Below, in pieces: positions 63,440 to 64,000 of a stretch of 64,000 nucleotides of DNA. The position numbers and the translations under genes were made by a program. This DNA is from Cocos nucifera (lineage: Eukaryota > Streptophyta > Magnoliopsida > Arecales > Arecaceae), in assembly GCA_006176705.1 (NCBI GenBank), contig QRFJ01001919.1:62001-126000 (forward strand). Reading direction: 5' to 3'. Each line of letters begins with the position of its first letter. Position 1 is the stretch's first letter. The notes under the pieces are model-generated. The model was not told the DNA's origin. It did not search any database and saw nothing but the letters and a program-made list of their open reading frames with translations.

Positions 63440-63915
63440 GCAGGGAAAGCCGAATCATGCTGAACCAACCAGTTCAAGGCATACGGAATCGGTTACCAGC
63501 AAGGTTCAACCACTCGAAACGGGATATAAAAGCCTCGATCCTGTTTGAAGCTTTGTTCAACTCTCCATCCCTCTTCAAAGCCCTCAATCCCCATTGTGAG
63601 GGTGGTGGAAGAAACATCCAAGTGAGTCTATCATTCCCTCCAGGTGAGTGGAAGAAACATCTAGGTGAATCTCTCCCCCACCCCACCCCTCCCTCTCTCC
63701 CTTTTTCTCTCTCTTGGTCCCCTTCATCAGATTCAAAGCTCTCGAAGCTCCCCGAAGGCCTTGGCCTCTCTCTCCCTACTCCCCCTTCCCTCCTCTCATC
63801 CTCCCTCTCCGCCCGCCCTCCCTCCCTCTCCCCTCTTCCAGTTTCATTTCAATCCAGCATGGTACAATATAAGCCCACACCATACCGAATCAATTGCCAA
63901 CCAATGCATGCTCCA
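63440..63915. repeat. Intronic dispersed repeat, copy 3
   Basis: It starts GAACCAACCAGTTCAAGGC...GGAATCGGTTACCAGC and ends CATGGTACAATATAAGCCCACACCATACCG, with a CTCTCCC-rich interior (63660-63840). The end AAGCCCACACCATACCGAATC resembles AAGCCCATACTGTACTAAACT of copy 1. The 189-aa + ORF through it is repeat-derived and not a gene. Confidence 0.55.
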
Positions 63916-64000
63916 AATAAGGCCTTCCACATACACATAATTAGATGACTAAACTTTAAATGAAGAGACTAGAAATACAAATAGGGAACGAAAAAGATCA

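Larger units (their letters stand above)
57926..64000 (-). other. Long intron of the SOS1-like gene (continues past the window)
   Basis: The acceptor (TTCAG) is at 57926-57930. The family reads FLNG-VQAAYW here, so the missing donor exon should end in FLNG with one base of a glycine codon. I found no such exon up to 64000, so this intron is at least 6 kb. It is filled with dispersed repeats, listed separately. ORFs in it are low-complexity or unrecognised. Confidence 0.75.

Noticed and set aside
63379..63948. 189-aa + strand ORF
   Set aside because: It lies in intronic repeat copy 3 and is opposite to the host gene; no domain.
57926..64000. Search for the upstream SOS1 exons (transmembrane domain) on the - strand
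   Set aside because: No segment reads like the conserved sequence just before VQAAYW or like membrane helices of the family, so I do not annotate any.

Overview
This window looks like nuclear DNA from a monocot plant. It is AT-rich and full of microsatellites, it has spliced genes with GT-AG introns, and it carries large Ty1/copia retrotransposons primed by initiator-Met tRNA. The protein matches and the copia style suggest a palm, but that is inference and not proven here. Only two protein-coding genes are well supported.

The left flank holds a complete three-exon R2R3-MYB gene on the + strand (4497-5515, 236 aa), of the MYB52/54/56 or LOF type (subgroup 21). The right flank holds the last eight exons of a plasma-membrane Na+/H+ antiporter of the SOS1/NHX7 type on the - strand (53025-57925). 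These exons encode the cytosolic half, including the cyclic-nucleotide-binding-like domain and the C-terminal SOS2/14-3-3 target motif. The membrane half must lie beyond position 64000, behind an intron of at least 6 kb that is filled with repeats.

Between the genes the DNA is almost entirely mobile elements. At 6.1-9.4 kb there are three diverged foldback (MITE-like) copies, two of them bounded by TA microsatellites. At 10.2-14.4 kb there is a decayed copia element. At 15.1-15.9 kb there is one end of a CACTA transposon. From about 16.3 to 47.3 kb lies a nested stack: a LINE (- strand) was split by copia element A (+, 18952-46626). Element A contains a small TRIM-like LTR element (19943-21728) and copia element B (-, 22804-43817). 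Element B contains copia element C (+, 31114-40897). Flanking target duplications close exactly for A (CCCAC), B (ATGTG) and the TRIM (GTTTA/GTTTG), so the order of insertion can be read directly. C is by far the youngest: its LTRs differ by roughly 1.3% by hand count. It is nevertheless dead, with a lost gag start codon, a deletion that removes the protease, a stop, frameshifts and an RNase H deletion.

From 47.3 to 52.9 kb there is a probable solo LTR and a second long foldback element. I saw no tRNA, rRNA or CRISPR array. The best candidates for something undescribed are the TA-microsatellite-flanked foldback family, the TRIM whose LTRs are more diverged than those of its host, and a short secreted-peptide-like ORF with its own TATA box at 6.4-6.7 kb.
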